Below are positions 8,419 through 16,673 of a stretch of 64,000 nt of DNA, one piece after another. Within the stretch, counting starts at the first letter, position 1. Every line of letters starts with the position of its first letter. Source of the stretch: Oceanipulchritudo sp049975345. GTDB taxonomy: Bacteria > Verrucomicrobiota > Verrucomicrobiia > Opitutales > Oceanipulchritudinaceae. The stretch covers positions 1-64,000 of the forward strand of contig JBNGDP010000007.1 in the NCBI GenBank assembly GCA_049975345.1. Reading direction: 5' to 3'. Under the pieces are notes generated by a model. The model did not search any database. It saw only the letters and a list, made by a program, of their open reading frames with translations, and was not told the origin of the DNA. Both the position numbers and the translations under genes were made by a program.

Positions 8419-9294
8419 ATGGTTTACCTCCTTGTCGTATCGCTCCTTTGGGGCTTCTCATTCGGGCTTGTCAAAACGGAGTTCTCCGGCTTGAGCGGGG
8501 CGACCCTGGCCCTTCTGCGACTGGCCATCGCCCTGCCCTGCTTTGTCCCCTTCCTCAAGGCCCCCTTCCGAAAGGCCTCGCTTCCGAACCTGCGCCTGGC
8601 GGCAATCGGCGCGGTGCAGTACGGTTTGATGTACGTGGCCCTGTTTTCGGCTTTCAGCCACCTGACCGGGTACGAGGTGGCGCTGCTCACCATTTTCACC
8701 CCGTTGTATGTCATCCTCTCGGATGCCATCCTTGGGCGCCGGCTGCCCCCCGCGTGGTTCTGGATCACCAGCGCACTGGCCATTGCGGGAGCGTTCTGGA
8801 TCTTCCAGCCGGAGACCCTCCCCCATAAATGGCGGGGGATCCTCCTCATGCAGTTGGCCAATATCTGCTTTGCCGGCGGCCAGGTCGCCTACCGGCGCCA
8901 CCGGCGGGAACAGAAGGACATTCGCGACATCGACTGCTACGCCCTGCTCTACCTCGGAGCGGTTCTCGCGGCCCTGCCCTTCGCCCTGTTTCATGAGCCC
9001 ATCCGGGAAATCCGCTTCCTCGACCCCCAGCAATGGCTGGCCCTTCTTTACCTTGGGACCATCGCCTCCGGGCTGGGCTTCTTCCTCTGGAACGCGGGGG
9101 CCGTCCGGGTCAATCCGGCCACCCTGGCGGTCTTCAACAACCTCAAGATCCCCCTCGCCACCCTGATCTCCGTGCTGGTGTTCCGCGAGGAGGCAGCCCT
9201 CGGACAACTCGTCCCGGGAATGGCGGTCCTCCTCCTTGCCCTGGCATGGGCGGAAACCGCCCACCGCGGGGTCCTCACCAGCCGTAAACAATAG
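8419..9294 (+). CDS. EamA/DMT-family transporter
   Basis: This 291-residue, very hydrophobic protein has about ten transmembrane helices formed by two EamA repeats. The first starts 'LLVVSLLWGFSFGLVK', where the W-G-F/S pattern is typical. The second carries 'LYLGTIASGLGFFLWNAGAVRVNPATLAVFNNL' and ends 'VFREEAALGQLVPGMAVLLLALAWA'. Members export amino acids or metabolites, but the substrate here is not identifiable. The last 20 bp overlap the end of the convergent TonB-dependent receptor gene. Confidence 0.9.
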   Translation: MVYLLVVSLLWGFSFGLVKTEFSGLSGATLALLRLAIALPCFVPFLKAPFRKASLPNLRLAAIGAVQYGLMYVALFSAFSHLTGYEVALLTIFTPLYVILSDAILGRRLPPAWFWITSALAIAGAFWIFQPETLPHKWRGILLMQLANICFAGGQVAYRRHRREQKDIRDIDCYALLYLGAVLAALPFALFHEPIREIRFLDPQQWLALLYLGTIASGLGFFLWNAGAVRVNPATLAVFNNLKIPLATLISVLVFREEAALGQLVPGMAVLLLALAWAETAHRGVLTSRKQ

Positions 9295-11098
9295 TGAGGG
9301 ATCCTTCCCGCCCCGGACCGGGCGTTCCCGGCAGGGGCTGAAAGCCCTCCCCCGTCAGGTTGTACCCGCGCAAAACCAGGTCCCAACCCTCCCTGAAGCA
9401 GTTTTCCCACACGGCCTCCGCGCCCAGGTACAACGCTTCATCCGGGCCATCCCGGAGTGCGTTCTCCGGATGATCCCGGTATTCCATGGTCAATCTTCCG
9501 CTCAGGTTGCGGGAAATGCGCCGCTCCAAGGTGGCCATTACCCGGTGCCGGGCGTAATTCAGAACATAGAAACTGGCATCGGCCGCCACTCCCGCATATT
9601 CCGCCTCCTTATGCAGCCAGCCATACCCGATCTCGATAGCCCCGGCTTGTCCCTCCCAGCGGAACCATCCCTCCAAACCCGTGACCTCCAGGTCCACTGC
9701 GGCCGCGGATCGGGAATTCGCCGCTTCCAAAGTGTACACCCAGTCCACCAGGTCCGTGTCATCACGCCGGAAAACCACGATATGGCCGCTCACAGGTCCG
9801 CTGCGCCATGACCATCCCGCCTCAAGGGTCTCGGCCATTTCGCGCCCAAGCTCCCTGTTCCCCCCGAAAAGCCCGTTTTCCGCGGAATTCAGCACGGTGT
9901 ACCCGGGAACCTGACTGCTCCCGGAGAATTCAATGTGGGATTGCCAGGAGAAATCACCGCTTTCCCCGGCAAAATGCACCCCCAACTGGGGCTGCCCAAC
10001 CGTGGAGTCCTCACTGCTGGTCGCGAAGGCCGCCCCCCCCTGGACCGACCATTCCCCCCATCCGGTCCGGATGGTGCGTCGCCCCAGGATTCCCCCTTCC
10101 CCGTACTCCCGCTCCTTGAAACCCCCATGCACCAGGCTGGTGCTGCGGATGATCCTGTCCCGCAGCCAGACCCACCGGTACCTCAGGTCCAGCCCCTCCC
10201 ACTCCATGCCCCCATCCCCCTGCAGGCTGACCACTTCCGTCTGGTGTTCAAAGGCCTGGTTCGGCGACTCCCGCATGAACTCGTAATCGTCGCTGATCCG
10301 CCTCCAGTACCCCCCCACCCGGTGCCATCCCCCGATCCCCGCCCGGCCTTGCTCGTATTGCCAGCCCAGCAGACGGACCGTGTACGCATCCGTCTCGTTC
10401 AGCTCCAATCCGGTGTACATCCCCGGCCATCCGTAAAATTTGTCAAGATATCCGCCAAAAACCCTTAACAGTCCGGGGCCCACCGTCCTCTCAAGCCGTC
10501 CGCTCACCCGCTTGAGATCGAAATCACCCATGGCCACGCTGCCATCCCCCTTTTCCCGACTGAGCGCCACTTCGTATCCCAGTTGTCCGGCCCGGCCGGC
10601 GGACCGGAGCCCTCCCCCGAGATGGGAATCGCTGCCGAGAATGCCAAACACTTCCCCTCCGGGTTGAAGCCCGGCCCATTGCCAGTCAATCGAACCTGCC
10701 GTGGAATTGAACCCACGCAGGCCGTTCTCCACCCCGGTCACAAGCGAGGCCCCATTGAAGAAAGCCGGGTCGAGCGGAATTTCTGAAAAATAATGACCGG
10801 TCTGGGGGTCGAACAGTGCCATCCCCCCCACCATCAGCCCGGTCCCTTCAAAAATTCCCCCGCGAACCGTGATGTCCGTCTGGTAGCGGCTCCCTCCCCT
10901 TGATTGCAGGTCCACCCGGACCTCCCGCGCCATCCGGTCCGTCAACCCCACGTCCGTATGCACCGGGCTTTGCCCACTTCCCGCAAAGACCGTGAAGGGG
11001 GACAGTTCCACCAGGGGATACATGTCCGCCGAGGCCGTCGTCGCCGCCCATCCCGCCAGAATCGCGCCGGTGAAAAATCTTATCCAGATTTTATCCAT
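9275..11098 (-). CDS. TonB-dependent outer-membrane receptor (BtuB-like size)
   Basis: This 607-residue protein begins with a signal peptide (about 1-24, 'FFTGAILAGWAATTASA'), followed by 'VELSPFTVFAGSG', a head common to receptors of opitute verrucomicrobia. A plug-like region contains 'DITVRGGIFEGTGLMVGG' and 'LFDPQTGHYFSEIPL'. The remainder is alternating aromatic/charged beta-barrel sequence ending in 'YGW'. It should import a scarce nutrient through the outer membrane using TonB energy. Cobalamin or a sugar is possible but no riboswitch was seen in the 68 bp up to ftsZ. ATG 11098 gives a proper signal peptide; a TTG at 11134 is less likely. It lies just downstream of ftsZ on the same strand and could receive read-through. 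Confidence 0.82.
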   Translation of the reverse strand: MDKIWIRFFTGAILAGWAATTASADMYPLVELSPFTVFAGSGQSPVHTDVGLTDRMAREVRVDLQSRGGSRYQTDITVRGGIFEGTGLMVGGMALFDPQTGHYFSEIPLDPAFFNGASLVTGVENGLRGFNSTAGSIDWQWAGLQPGGEVFGILGSDSHLGGGLRSAGRAGQLGYEVALSREKGDGSVAMGDFDLKRVSGRLERTVGPGLLRVFGGYLDKFYGWPGMYTGLELNETDAYTVRLLGWQYEQGRAGIGGWHRVGGYWRRISDDYEFMRESPNQAFEHQTEVVSLQGDGGMEWEGLDLRYRWVWLRDRIIRSTSLVHGGFKEREYGEGGILGRRTIRTGWGEWSVQGGAAFATSSEDSTVGQPQLGVHFAGESGDFSWQSHIEFSGSSQVPGYTVLNSAENGLFGGNRELGREMAETLEAGWSWRSGPVSGHIVVFRRDDTDLVDWVYTLEAANSRSAAAVDLEVTGLEGWFRWEGQAGAIEIGYGWLHKEAEYAGVAADASFYVLNYARHRVMATLERRISRNLSGRLTMEYRDHPENALRDGPDEALYLGAEAVWENCFREGWDLVLRGYNLTGEGFQPLPGTPGPGREGSLTIVYGW

Positions 11099-11132
11099 GC
11101 CGCTTTTCTTGACGAAAAGCCAATCCAATCGC

Positions 11133-11168
11133 AATTGTTAATTAATAAAAAAACAATGCCTAACAATT
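11133..11168 (-). terminator. AT-rich inverted repeat at the end of the dcw operon
   Basis: AATTGTTA (11133-11140) and TAACAATT (11161-11168) form an 8-bp stem enclosing an A/T-rich loop. It sits at the ftsZ stop codon and before the receptor start. It could act as a weak terminator or processing site between ftsZ and the receptor gene. No GC stem supports strong termination. Confidence 0.35.
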
Positions 11169-12435
11169 ATCCGCGGGAAATTTTAAGCCCCCGGCGCAAA
11201 TAGGTGGGGATATCGAGATCCATCCCCTCGTAGAGGTTGCGGAGGGTTTTCTCAAAGAGGCCGCGATTCTCCTCCTGGGAGGGGAAGGGAAATTCCTCCT
11301 GGGTGCGGCTGGCTGGGAGGGGCTCGGTCTCCGCCTGGGGGAAGGCTTCGGCGGGTTTGAGGGGTCGGGCCAGAGGCTGGTTGGGGGGGATGCTGGCGGC
11401 GGGGACAGGAGCGAAGCCCTTGGTCAGGGACGGGTGCCGAATGGTCCCCATGATGGTGATGCGCAGCTGGTTATAAAAGCTGCCATCGATGGAGGCCCCC
11501 ATGATCATGGAATTGCGGCAGTTGAATTTGCTCCCGAGGGCATCCATGGCCTTGTTGACCATTCCCATGGTGAGGTCCGGTCCGCCGGTGAGGTTGAGGA
11601 TGAGCTGATCGGTGTCCTTGACGAAGCCGGACTCGGGAAGCTGGAGCAGGGGGCAGTTTTCGAGGTCCTGGAGGGCCTGGTCGAGGAAATCATCCCCTTT
11701 CCCGTAGCCGGTGCCGAAGAGGGTGCGGCCGCCGGGTTCCGCGAGCGCGCATTGGAGGGTGGAGAAGTCGACATTGATCAGGCCCGTGTTGAAGAGCATG
11801 GACCAGATGGAATGGACCCCCAGCTTGATCCACTTGTCGGCCATGGCGAAGGCCTCCATGAGGGTGGCCGATTCGTCCACCTGCCTGAATATCAGGTCGT
11901 TGGGCAGTGCGATGACGGCATGGCAGCGCTTCTGGAGGACCTCCAGGGCCTTGCGGGCCCGGTCGCAGCGGGCGGTTCCCTCCCGCTGGAAAGGGAGGGG
12001 GGTGAAGGCGATGACGAGGGCCCCCTCGGAGGCGGCCAACTCGGCAAGGACGGGGGCGGCCCCACTGCCCGTTCCCCCACCCAGTCCGGAGAGCAGGAAC
12101 ACGAGGTCGACTCCGCGAACAATCTCACGCAGGGCCTCGATATCCGATTCGGCCGCCTGTCGCCCCTTGTCCGCGGAGCCGCCGGCGCTCTTTCCCCTGG
12201 TCACCGTCCGGCCGAGGAGGAAGGACTCCTCGACGGGGGATGAGGAAAGGACCTGGCTGTCGGTGTCGATGACGGTGAGATGGACCTGCTCCAGGTCCTC
12301 CAGCTTGATGCGGTCGACGGCGTTGGTTCCGGCCCCGCCGATTCCGATGATCTTGATCCGCAGGCCGCCATCGGGAAGCTGGTCATTCACCAGCGGGTCC
12401 TGCTCCGAGAAGAATCCGGTCTGTTCCATGGTCAT
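11167..12435 (-). CDS. ftsZ: cell division GTPase FtsZ, divergent T7 loop
   Basis: FtsZ forms the cytokinetic ring by GTP-dependent polymerization. The protein has 422 residues: an N-terminal extension (about 1-24), the GTPase domain with 'IGIGGAGTNAV' and tubulin signature 'GLGGGTGSG' (about 117-125), a Pro-rich linker, and the conserved C-terminal peptide 'LDIPTYLRRG' that should bind FtsA. The T7 synergy loop reads N221-V-D-F-S-T226. E. coli FtsZ has NVDFAD there, so the second catalytic aspartate (Asp212) is replaced by threonine. ATG 12435 is used, with ATG 12429 as an alternative. It is the last gene of the dcw operon, 13 bp after ftsA. Confidence 0.95.
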   Translation of the reverse strand: MTMEQTGFFSEQDPLVNDQLPDGGLRIKIIGIGGAGTNAVDRIKLEDLEQVHLTVIDTDSQVLSSSPVEESFLLGRTVTRGKSAGGSADKGRQAAESDIEALREIVRGVDLVFLLSGLGGGTGSGAAPVLAELAASEGALVIAFTPLPFQREGTARCDRARKALEVLQKRCHAVIALPNDLIFRQVDESATLMEAFAMADKWIKLGVHSIWSMLFNTGLINVDFSTLQCALAEPGGRTLFGTGYGKGDDFLDQALQDLENCPLLQLPESGFVKDTDQLILNLTGGPDLTMGMVNKAMDALGSKFNCRNSMIMGASIDGSFYNQLRITIMGTIRHPSLTKGFAPVPAASIPPNQPLARPLKPAEAFPQAETEPLPASRTQEEFPFPSQEENRGLFEKTLRNLYEGMDLDIPTYLRRGLKISRG

Positions 12436-12448
12436 GTGTCGTTGGAGT

Positions 12449-13663
12449 TCAATTGAACAAGCCCGCCATCTTGCGCAGCCAGCGCCTGCCTTCCCGTTTG
12501 CCCTCCCCGCGGTCCTCCTCCTGCTGGTCGTGCAGGGCGTTGTAGAGGAGGCCGAGGACGGTTGCGTACTCGGGCTCGCGCAGTTCCTTGTGGCGCACCC
12601 ATTCGGGACTCTCCCCGAGGGCGACGGGGACGTCGAGGGTCACCTCGGCGAGGTCGCTGATCAAGGGGGTCTTCGAGACCCCCCCGGTGAGGATCACCCC
12701 GCAGGGAAGGTTTTTCCGGGTGAGGAGGCTGCCCAGGCGGTTCTTCAGGATAATGAAGAGCTCCTCGAGCCGGGCATGGGTGATCTTGTTGATGGAAAGC
12801 TGCGAATGAAAGCTGTCGCCGATGCTGAGATCCCCCAGGAGGGGGACTTTCTTGTTGCGGTCCTCCTTCTCCACCATGGCCATGGCGCTGCGCACCTTCA
12901 GGCCCTCGGCGAACTTGCTCTTGACGCGCAGGCCGAGGCTCAGGTCGTTGGTGACGTGGTCACCGCCCACGGGTATGACCCCGGTCTGCACAACCCGGCG
13001 CCCCCGGTAAAGGACAAAGTCCGTGCCCCCTTTGCCGATATCGACCACAAGGACGCCCTGGCGCTTTTCCTCCTCCGTGGCGAGGAGGCTCCCGGAAGCG
13101 AGGGAGGAGATCACGATGTCGTTCACATCGAGCCCGAAACCGTTGATCACCATGATGTGGTCCTTGACCTTCTGCTCGTCGGCGATGACGTGCCAGTATT
13201 GGACCTCCAGATGCGAGCCCTGACGGGAGAGCGGGTTCTCCACCGGCTTGCCGTCGAGGATGAATCCGTTGCGGATGTGATGGATGTAGACCTCGCCGGG
13301 CTCGAGGACCTTGCTCTTGGCGTTTTCCACGGCCCGCTGCACATCCCTTGCCGTCACCACGTTTTCACTACCCGTGATGGCGGTCGCGCCGGAATTGCGG
13401 AAGCCCCACAAATGGCCGCCCGAAAGGGAAAGGTAGACGTGGTCGATCTCGGAACCGGCGGACCGCTCGGCGGCGAGAATGGCGGCATGGGCGCAATCGC
13501 TGACGGCACTCAGGTCGGTGATTTCCCCCTTCTTCATCCCCATGTTGGTGGATTGGCCCCGGCCGATGATGTTCATGGATCGCCCGTCCGTCATTTCCGC
13601 CACGAGGACGACGACCTTTGCGGTTCCGATCTCGATTGCCCCGACTATTTTTGACCGACTCAT
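12449..13663 (-). CDS. ftsA: cell division actin-like protein FtsA
   Basis: FtsA tethers FtsZ filaments to the membrane. The 404-residue protein shows the actin-fold phosphate loops 'AIEIGTAKVVVLVAE' (N-terminal) and 'VLVVDIGKGGTDFVLY', with adenosine motif 'GVILTGGVSKTP'. It ends in an amphipathic tail 'RRWLRKMAGLFN', the expected membrane-targeting helix, after a charged linker. Length is within the family range. It starts 24 bp after ftsQ and precedes ftsZ by 13 bp, the classical ftsQ-ftsA-ftsZ order. Confidence 0.94.
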   Translation of the reverse strand: MSRSKIVGAIEIGTAKVVVLVAEMTDGRSMNIIGRGQSTNMGMKKGEITDLSAVSDCAHAAILAAERSAGSEIDHVYLSLSGGHLWGFRNSGATAITGSENVVTARDVQRAVENAKSKVLEPGEVYIHHIRNGFILDGKPVENPLSRQGSHLEVQYWHVIADEQKVKDHIMVINGFGLDVNDIVISSLASGSLLATEEEKRQGVLVVDIGKGGTDFVLYRGRRVVQTGVIPVGGDHVTNDLSLGLRVKSKFAEGLKVRSAMAMVEKEDRNKKVPLLGDLSIGDSFHSQLSINKITHARLEELFIILKNRLGSLLTRKNLPCGVILTGGVSKTPLISDLAEVTLDVPVALGESPEWVRHKELREPEYATVLGLLYNALHDQQEEDRGEGKREGRRWLRKMAGLFN

Positions 13664-13687
13664 GTTCCCGACTCTCTCTTTTGATAC

Positions 13688-14581
13688 TCAATTGTAGCGG
13701 ATAACCGCTTCATCTCCGAATGACAAGTCTATCGACTTTGGTTGGCCCAGCTGGTAACGCTGGACATGATACAGAATTCCCCCGAGGCGCTCGAGTTGTT
13801 CGTTGATCCCATCGGTGGAAAAGACGATCTCCTCGATGTGGGAGCTGCGCACCCGCACCAGCGAGGGACGGTAGTCCAGCTCCGGGTTCCAGTCGCTGAG
13901 GTCGATGACCCGCCAGTGCCTGAACAGGGCCGGAAGCTGCTCCCGGGCCCGCCCCAGCAGGTCGGCAACCACTTCGAGACCCTGCAGGCGCACGTAGCGG
14001 CCCCCGCTGCGACGGATCCGCAAGCCGGCGACCCCGGGAAGACTTTTGAGGGTTTCTGGGGGATACTGGGCCCCCTGGTAAATGGTGCCGTCCCTGGCAA
14101 CCAGGAGGACCTCCGGCGTCCCTCCGGCCCCCCGGAGCCGGACCCGGAGCATCGGTACGCGCTCCTCGAGGACAACCTCCAGGTCGGACGGAAGGGTGAG
14201 GGTGACGGAAGCCGACAAGACCTGCCCCTCCTGCTCCAACTGTTCCTTCAGGCGGCCGACATCGACCTGGCGGATATCCCCGTCCAGGGTTTCGCTGAAG
14301 CGCTGCCTGAACCAGGCATCGGTGAGAACCCCGTCGGACCGGAAGGTCAGGTCCAGGGATGCGGACTCCTCCATGGGAACAGGCGGCTGGCGGGAAACCT
14401 GTCCGAAATAGCGCAGGGCAAGGATGCCGGCGACAATCGCAACCAGCAGAAGAATCACCAGGGAACTGCGGAAGAGAATCAGCAGGCGGCGCTTCCGGGC
14501 GGACCGGCTGGATTGACCCTTCCGGTTTTTCTGTTGGATTTTCCTCCAGGAAAACCCGGGACTTTCCTTTCGTCCGGCCAT
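13688..14581 (-). CDS. ftsQ: cell division protein FtsQ
   Basis: This is a 297-residue bitopic protein. A basic cytoplasmic tail (about 1-32) precedes one transmembrane helix ('LLILFRSSLVILLLVAIVAGILAL', about 33-56). A periplasmic POTRA-like segment follows with 'VDVGRLKEQLEQEGQVLSASVTLTLPSDLEVVLEERVP', the pattern of FtsQ/DivIB. FtsQ links the divisome core through FtsL/FtsB. The start ATG overlaps the ddl stop by one base (TGATG at 14581), so translation is probably coupled. Sequence identity outside the POTRA is low; the assignment relies on topology plus its position between ddl and ftsA. Confidence 0.88.
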   Translation of the reverse strand: MAGRKESPGFSWRKIQQKNRKGQSSRSARKRRLLILFRSSLVILLLVAIVAGILALRYFGQVSRQPPVPMEESASLDLTFRSDGVLTDAWFRQRFSETLDGDIRQVDVGRLKEQLEQEGQVLSASVTLTLPSDLEVVLEERVPMLRVRLRGAGGTPEVLLVARDGTIYQGAQYPPETLKSLPGVAGLRIRRSGGRYVRLQGLEVVADLLGRAREQLPALFRHWRVIDLSDWNPELDYRPSLVRVRSSHIEEIVFSTDGINEQLERLGGILYHVQRYQLGQPKSIDLSFGDEAVIRYN

Positions 14582-15528
14582 CAGGCGGGGCCCTCCAAGC
14601 GCCGCAGGGCAAAGCCCGCCCATTCCAGCACCAGTTGCTCGAAGGGGATCCCGGCGCACTGGGCCGCCTTCGGCAGCAGGCTGGTCGGGGTCATTCCCGG
14701 CAGTGTGTTGACCTCGAGAAAAACCAGCCTTCCGTCCGGCGCCATCCGGTAATCGGCCCGGGCCAGGTCGCGGCAGCCGCAGGCCGCGAAAAGCTGTTCC
14801 GACCAGTTTCCGAGTTCCGCCCTGGTGCCTTCGGGGATGTTCGCCGGGACATCGTACCTGGACAACCCGCTGGTGTACTTGTGGCGATAATCGTACAGCC
14901 CGCCCTCGGGATGCACCGCGACCACACCGAGGGCCTTCCCCCCGAGAAGGCCGACCGTCAGGTCGCACCCATCCAGGTATTCCTCAGCGAGGTAATCCGC
15001 CCGTTCCATGTCCGCCCGGGCGGCCCGGTATCCGGAAGCGTCGCGTACAAGATACAAGCCGACACTGCTTCCATCGCGACGGGGCTTGAGGATGAAGGGA
15101 GTCCCCAGGGTCTTCTCCAATTCCCCGTGATCCGGGATATCACCCGCGGGAAGGTGGATGTCGCGGGCGACCGGAATACCGAGACGGGCGCTGATGGCCT
15201 TGCAGGCGAGCTTGTCGAAGCAGATCACGCTGGAGGCCTGGTCGCAGCCCGCATAGGCGTAGCCCAGGTATTCCAGCTCGGCGCTCAGGCGGCCGTCCTC
15301 CCCGTAGGTGCCGTGAACAACCGGAAGGACCAGATGCGTATCCCGGAAAAGCCCGGACGGGACCCGGTTCCTCTCGAGCTCAAAGAGATCGCAGGGGATG
15401 TGGAGGGAGGAAAAGGCCTCCGCGACCGCCCGGCCGGAAACCAGCGAGACCTCGCGCTCGGAGCTTTCCCCGCCGCACAGGACCGCCACGCGGTACTTGT
15501 TCTCCAGGATCCGGCCTTTAGTGTCCAT
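14581..15528 (-). CDS. ddl: D-alanine--D-alanine ligase
   Basis: This 315-residue ATP-grasp enzyme makes D-Ala-D-Ala for peptidoglycan. Seen motifs are 'VLCGGESSEREVSLVSG' (N-terminal), the ATP-binding 'LKPRRDGSSVGLYLV', and the C-terminal 'FLEVNTLPGMTPTSLLPKAA' with the Asn/Glu metal ligands. Start ATG 15528 was chosen: AAAGGAG lies about 10 bases upstream and the protein begins just before the first strand. A further-upstream GTG would add a Pro/Arg-rich tail. The gene overlaps murG by 11 bp. In many bacteria murC and murB stand between murG and ddl; here they are absent. Confidence 0.95.
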   Translation of the reverse strand: MDTKGRILENKYRVAVLCGGESSEREVSLVSGRAVAEAFSSLHIPCDLFELERNRVPSGLFRDTHLVLPVVHGTYGEDGRLSAELEYLGYAYAGCDQASSVICFDKLACKAISARLGIPVARDIHLPAGDIPDHGELEKTLGTPFILKPRRDGSSVGLYLVRDASGYRAARADMERADYLAEEYLDGCDLTVGLLGGKALGVVAVHPEGGLYDYRHKYTSGLSRYDVPANIPEGTRAELGNWSEQLFAACGCRDLARADYRMAPDGRLVFLEVNTLPGMTPTSLLPKAAQCAGIPFEQLVLEWAGFALRRLEGPA

Positions 15529-16672
15529 GGCCGGTGGTCTCCTTTCCGGTGGCGGATTGCGGGTATTCGGTCCCGTGGTCGTCACCATACCGCTTCATGA
15601 GGAAAGAGCAGATGCTTTGGGCGGGATCCCCATGCCCCATGCGGATGAGATTTCCCCGCATGCGGCCCAGCAGCCAGTCGTTGAAGATGAGGTCCAGCAC
15701 CTCCCGGTAAAGGGTGTTCATGCCGGACTGCTCCAGAAGAATGCACCCCCCCCTTTGCTCGAGATCACGGGCGTTGGCCAGCTGGTGTTGATCGGCGGAA
15801 TAGGGATAGGGAATGAGGACGGCGGGTATCAGGCAGGCCACCAGCTCCGCGATGGTGCCGGCACCCGCCCGGCTGACGACGATGTCGGAGGCGCAGAACA
15901 ATTCATGCAGCGCGCTGTGAAAGGCGAAGCTTCGGACCTCGACGCCCTGCCCGAGGTCGGATTGGAAAACCTCCCGCTCGGGCAGGTTGTTCTTCCCAGG
16001 GCCTGCGACAAGGAAGATCCAGATCCCGTCCGCGGCCAGGGAGCAACGGTGCCGTTCCACCCACTTGTTCAGGACCTCGGCCCCCTGGCTTCCCCCAACG
16101 ACGGTCATTACCTTCGCATGCAGCGGCACGTCCAGCCGCTGCCGGATCTCGTCCTTCGGGATGTGATGCACCTCCCGGCGCAAGGGCATGCCGAGATGGC
16201 GGATCCGGCCCGGCTCGATCCCGCGGAGGGAGACCCCTTCCGGCAGGAAGACCATGTCCGCCAAACCGGCGAGGGCGCGGATGGAGCGGCCGACCTTGCG
16301 GTTGGCCTCATGGAGCACGACGGGCACCTTGAGGATCCAGGCCGCCAGTGCGTAACTCACACTGAGATAGCCCCCAAAGGCCAGCACCGCGGCCGGACGG
16401 TCCGACCGCAGCGACCGGAAGGCCTGAAAAAGGCCCGCGAGCCCCTGGCAGAGGAAGCGGAACAACACCCCCGGCTTCAGGCCGAAGGGCGCGCCCATGG
16501 CACGCTTGTAGGGGACTTCCGGATACGCCTGGACGAGACGGCTGTCGACTTCCTTCTCGCTGATCACGATCCTGGCCGGCACGGCGGCATCCAACAGCCT
16601 CTGGGCGGTGGCGATTCCCGGGGCCAAGTGCCCGCCTGTTCCACCGCAGATGATGTAGACCGGCCCCTTCAT
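15518..16672 (-). CDS. murG: UDP-GlcNAc:undecaprenyl-PP-MurNAc-pentapeptide transferase MurG
   Basis: MurG adds GlcNAc to lipid I to give lipid II on the inner face of the membrane. The 384-residue GT-B protein shows 'IICGGTGGHLAPGIA' near the N-terminus, 'FGGYLSVSYALAAW', 'LHEANRKVGRSIR', 'VVGGSQGAEVLNKW' and the UDP-GlcNAc site 'VSRAGAGTIAELVA...PYPYSADQHQLANA'. All are family hallmarks. The start is one base from the ftsW stop. The C-terminal tail (about 20 residues, Gly/His-rich) is unusual and overlaps the ddl start. Confidence 0.95.
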   Translation of the reverse strand: MKGPVYIICGGTGGHLAPGIATAQRLLDAAVPARIVISEKEVDSRLVQAYPEVPYKRAMGAPFGLKPGVLFRFLCQGLAGLFQAFRSLRSDRPAAVLAFGGYLSVSYALAAWILKVPVVLHEANRKVGRSIRALAGLADMVFLPEGVSLRGIEPGRIRHLGMPLRREVHHIPKDEIRQRLDVPLHAKVMTVVGGSQGAEVLNKWVERHRCSLAADGIWIFLVAGPGKNNLPEREVFQSDLGQGVEVRSFAFHSALHELFCASDIVVSRAGAGTIAELVACLIPAVLIPYPYSADQHQLANARDLEQRGGCILLEQSGMNTLYREVLDLIFNDWLLGRMRGNLIRMGHGDPAQSICSFLMKRYGDDHGTEYPQSATGKETTGHGH

Positions 16673-16673
16673 C

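Noticed and set aside
11099..11166. Cobalamin riboswitch before the TonB-dependent receptor
   Set aside because: Only 68 bp are available and no B12-box-like sequence is seen.
13640..13680. Hexamer-like GATCTCGATTGCC in ftsA
   Set aside because: It encodes the conserved FtsA N-terminus (AIEIGTAKV) and has no repeated period.
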